This document shows, one piece after another, positions 61,632-64,000 of a stretch of 64,000 nucleotides of DNA. The position numbers and the translations under genes are program-made. Within the stretch, counting starts at the first letter, position 1; every line of letters starts with the position of its first letter. This stretch comes from Bacteroidales bacterium (GTDB taxonomy: Bacteria; Bacteroidota; Bacteroidia; Bacteroidales; Paludibacteraceae): contig SUXE01000007.1 of the NCBI GenBank assembly GCA_015061115.1, positions 143,457 to 207,456 of the forward strand. Reading direction: 5' to 3'. The notes under the pieces are model-generated. The model made no database searches. It was not told the DNA's origin and saw only the letters and a list, made by a program, of their open reading frames with translations.

Positions 61632-63866
61632 TTATTTGCCTTGCTTGTCGTTCTCTATTCTGTTCACAGACTTCATTCCGTGGACTTTTAACAGATTCAG
61701 ACAAAGATTGTTAAGGTCTTCCACGTCGTGGATATATAGTGTGATGTCACCTTCGAAGATTCCATCTTTAGTGTCGATGTTGACCTTTGTCATGTTGATT
61801 TCGTTCTCTTCGCTGATGACGTTTAATATTCTGCTCAATACACCCTGTGAGTCGATACCGTTGACGCGGATAGTCGCAGGGAACGAGAGCACTTTATGTG
61901 TCTCCCAAACAGCAGAGACGATGTTGTCGCCATGGCTTGCTTTCAGTTTCATCGCCACAGGACATTGACATTTGTGCACCACGAATTTGTTCTCTTCCTC
62001 GATGAATCCAAGGATATCGTCTCCCGGAATTGGTTGGCAGCACTCGGCGATACGGTAGTTCTTAGAGCTTTCTGTCAATGTCAACACCTTTGATTTGTTA
62101 GTGCTTGCTGACTCTTTCGCCTCTTTTTTATTGCTTCCGAACTGTAGTTTCCAGAACTTCATCCATTTGCTCTCAGCTTTGGCTTTGAAGAAGAGTTTAG
62201 GAATCTCGGTAAGATTGATCTGACCTTTTCCGATGGCATAGAAAAGTTCCTCTTTTTTTGTCTTGCCGTAATGTTCGAGCATTTGGCTTACAATGTCTCT
62301 TGACATTGATTGACCATGGCTGTCGAGTAATTCCTTAAGGCTTGTTTCGCCTTTCTTCATTATGTTGCGGTACTCCTTCTTGAAGAGGCTTCGTATTTTT
62401 GCTCTTGCTCTTGCTGTCTTGACATAATCAATCCAGTCTTCCGACGGAGTCTGCTTCTTACTTGTCAGGATCTCAACCTGGTCGCCAGAGTTAAGAACGT
62501 AGCTCAACGGCTCAAGTTTATGGTTTACTTTGGCTCCGATACATGTTGTGCCGACATCTGTGTGCAGAAGGAATGCGAAATCTAGCACTGTTGATCCTTG
62601 AGGCATTGTTTTGATGTCGCCATTAGGAGTGAAGACGAAGATTTCCGATGCGAACAGATTCAGTTTGAATGTGTCGAGGAAGTCGATAGCGTTTGGTTCT
62701 GGGTTTTCAAGCAACTCCTTGATAGTCTGGAGCCATTTCTCCAACTCAGAATCATCTTTTTCTCCTGTTTTGTATTTCCAGTGTGCGGCAAAACCTTTTT
62801 CTGCGATATCGTCCATACGTCTTGAACGGATCTGAACCTCAACCCATTGTCCAAGCGGACCCATCACAGTGACGTGTAAGGCTTCATAACCGTTGGCTCT
62901 AGGTGTGCTCACCCAGTCGCGTATACGGTCGGGATGAGGCTTGTATTGGTCGGTCACAGCCGAATAGATCTCCCAACAGAGTTTCTTCTCCGACTGGTTC
63001 TCATCAGGGTCGAAGATGATACGTAAAGCCAAAAGATCGTAAACCTCCTCAAACGGGATGTTCTTTGTCTGCATTTTCCTCCAGATGGAGTATACGCTCT
63101 TCACTCTTGTGTGGATCTCATATTTAAGACCAAGAGCGTCCAAAGCTTTGGAAATCGGAGCTGAAAACATCTCAAACAGTTTGTCTCGTGATTCTTTTGT
63201 CTTGGCTATCTTGGATGACAATTCCTCATATTTGTCGGGATGTTCATATTTAAAGCTTAGGTCTTCAAGTTCTGTCTTGATTGCATATAGTCCAAGACGG
63301 TTGGCAAGTGGAGCATAGATATATTGCGTCTCACCAGCGATCTTCAATTGCTTTGCCTGAGGCATCGACGCGAGTGTTCGCATATTATGCAAGCGGTCAG
63401 CCATTTTAATCAGCACCACTCTGATATCCTCGCTCATGGTAAGGAGGAGTTTACGGAAGTTTTCAGCCTGTTTGCTTGCCTGTTCACCAAACACACCACC
63501 GGAAATCTTAGTCAAACCGTCTACGATCTGTGCGATTTTCTTTCCGAAACGTTCCTCTATATCCTCTACTGTATATTCTGTATCTTCAACCACATCGTGC
63601 AGCAGAGCCGCACAAATAGAAGTGGATCCTAGTCCGATTTCCTCAGCCACAATTCTCGCCACAGAGATAGGGTGGAGAATGTATGGCTCACCACTTCTTC
63701 TACGCACACCTTGATGAGCGTCCACAGCAAAACGGAAGGCTTTGTCAATCAACTCTATCTTCTGTCTGTGCGCACTCTTCTTATAAATAGCCAACATCTC
63801 TTGATATTGGTTCTCTATATATGCGTTTTCGTCTTCTATATTATTTAAATTCTGTGGGTTTTCCAT
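61632..63866 (-). CDS. rel: bifunctional (p)ppGpp synthetase/hydrolase
   Basis: Taken from the ATG at 63866 (744 residues); the longer frame to 63917 is read from an AT repeat. The hydrolase HD domain has 'AALLHDVVEDTEYT' near residue 90 with an intact His-Asp. The synthetase domain has 'RVKSVYSIWRKMQ' and 'TPRANGYEALHVTVMGP'. A TGS domain follows ('EIFVFTPNGDIKTMPQGSTVLDFAF'), then a helical linker, a Cys-rich zinc-finger-like segment ('YRIAECCQPIPGDDILGF') and a C-terminal ACT domain ('VNGIDSQGVLSRILNVISEE'). It makes and breaks the starvation alarmone. A -7 box TATATTTG lies upstream. ispG follows. Confidence 0.93.
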   Translation of the reverse strand: MENPQNLNNIEDENAYIENQYQEMLAIYKKSAHRQKIELIDKAFRFAVDAHQGVRRRSGEPYILHPISVARIVAEEIGLGSTSICAALLHDVVEDTEYTVEDIEERFGKKIAQIVDGLTKISGGVFGEQASKQAENFRKLLLTMSEDIRVVLIKMADRLHNMRTLASMPQAKQLKIAGETQYIYAPLANRLGLYAIKTELEDLSFKYEHPDKYEELSSKIAKTKESRDKLFEMFSAPISKALDALGLKYEIHTRVKSVYSIWRKMQTKNIPFEEVYDLLALRIIFDPDENQSEKKLCWEIYSAVTDQYKPHPDRIRDWVSTPRANGYEALHVTVMGPLGQWVEVQIRSRRMDDIAEKGFAAHWKYKTGEKDDSELEKWLQTIKELLENPEPNAIDFLDTFKLNLFASEIFVFTPNGDIKTMPQGSTVLDFAFLLHTDVGTTCIGAKVNHKLEPLSYVLNSGDQVEILTSKKQTPSEDWIDYVKTARARAKIRSLFKKEYRNIMKKGETSLKELLDSHGQSMSRDIVSQMLEHYGKTKKEELFYAIGKGQINLTEIPKLFFKAKAESKWMKFWKLQFGSNKKEAKESASTNKSKVLTLTESSKNYRIAECCQPIPGDDILGFIEEENKFVVHKCQCPVAMKLKASHGDNIVSAVWETHKVLSFPATIRVNGIDSQGVLSRILNVISEENEINMTKVNIDTKDGIFEGDITLYIHDVEDLNNLCLNLLKVHGMKSVNRIENDKQGK

Positions 63867-63887
63867 TATCGTAGTCCTTTTACAACA

Positions 63888-63922
63888 CAAATATAAATTA
63901 TATAATTCATAATTCATAATGC
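63888..63922 (-). promoter_or_regulatory. promoter -7 box of the rel gene, next to an AT repeat
   Basis: On the minus strand TATATTTG (63888-63895) ends 22 bases before the ATG. The upstream side is the 'attcataattcataatgc' repeat (63896-63922), so the -33 side is inside a repeat. Confidence 0.5.
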
Positions 63923-64000
63923 AAACCTTAGATTTGCAGAAAATAAATAATTGTTGATTTAAGCGATTTTGTGGTCAGGTCACAAATTATTAAATTCACA

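Noticed and set aside
61115..61714. A 199-codon plus-strand frame over ispG and rel
   Set aside because: Antisense to two strongly supported genes; the hydrophobic look comes from the complementary codons.
63867..63917. Longer N terminus of rel
   Set aside because: The extra codons are read from an AT-rich intergenic repeat and overlap the predicted -7 box.

Overview
The window looks like chromosome of a member of the Bacteroidota, most probably order Bacteroidales. Genus cannot be fixed from the sequence alone. The evidence is: repeated promoters of the TTTG-N(about 20)-TAnnTTTG type; few Shine-Dalgarno sequences; type IX secretion genes (porW/sprE-like and porX); a Bacteroidota-type putative porin; FISUMP-like repeat proteins; a long-form IspG with a large insertion; and short palindromic and 'tatgaattatgaatt'-like intergenic repeats. 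No rRNA, tRNA, CRISPR array, transposase or phage gene was found.

Layout. 0-2.2 kb: end of an unknown gene, a lone AAA15-type ATPase on the minus strand, and a hairpin-rich non-coding repeat. 2.2-11.3 kb: housekeeping block with an M16 peptidase, putative porin, periplasmic solute-binding-like protein, ACP phosphodiesterase-like protein and a 1337-residue SNF2 helicase. 11.3-13.4 kb: a secreted protein made of three tandem 636-bp units. 13.5-22.5 kb: HD protein, radical SAM protein YhcC-type, a MITE-like element, a heterodimeric ABC exporter pair, a TPR plus retropepsin-like protein, and queE/queD of queuosine synthesis. 22.7-27.2 kb: an AT-rich accessory block in which three tandem outer-membrane barrel paralogues sit between two secreted YD-repeat proteins. 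27.3-34.0 kb: the leucine operon, with a leader that reads as a transcription attenuator (leader peptide with Leu and Ile codons, pause hairpin, antiterminator, terminator), then leuA, a fused leuC-leuD, a second LeuA/citramalate-synthase-like gene, a 15-bp tandem repeat array, and leuB. 34.1-39.2 kb: porW-like and porX, 12 bp apart. 39.2-41.1 kb: rsmA and corA. 41.3-46.7 kb: a second AT-rich block with an unknown secreted protein and a duplicated two-gene cassette (DUF3316-like protein plus S41 peptidase lipoprotein). 46.7-56.1 kb: SpoU methyltransferase, rlmH, a very large multi-pass histidine kinase, priA and a YgiQ-type radical SAM protein. 56.1-58.5 kb: three secreted or small unknown proteins on the minus strand. 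58.5-64 kb: palindromic repeats, a helix-hairpin-helix protein, a second copy of the MITE-like element, ispG and a bifunctional RelA/SpoT gene.

The strongest candidates for something new are the leucine attenuator with its fused isomerase and intra-operon tandem repeat; the duplicated DUF3316-like/S41 peptidase cassette; the YD-repeat/triple-barrel block; and a family of intergenic elements whose micro-hairpins vary by compensatory changes. Family names given here come from motif recognition, not from database searches.
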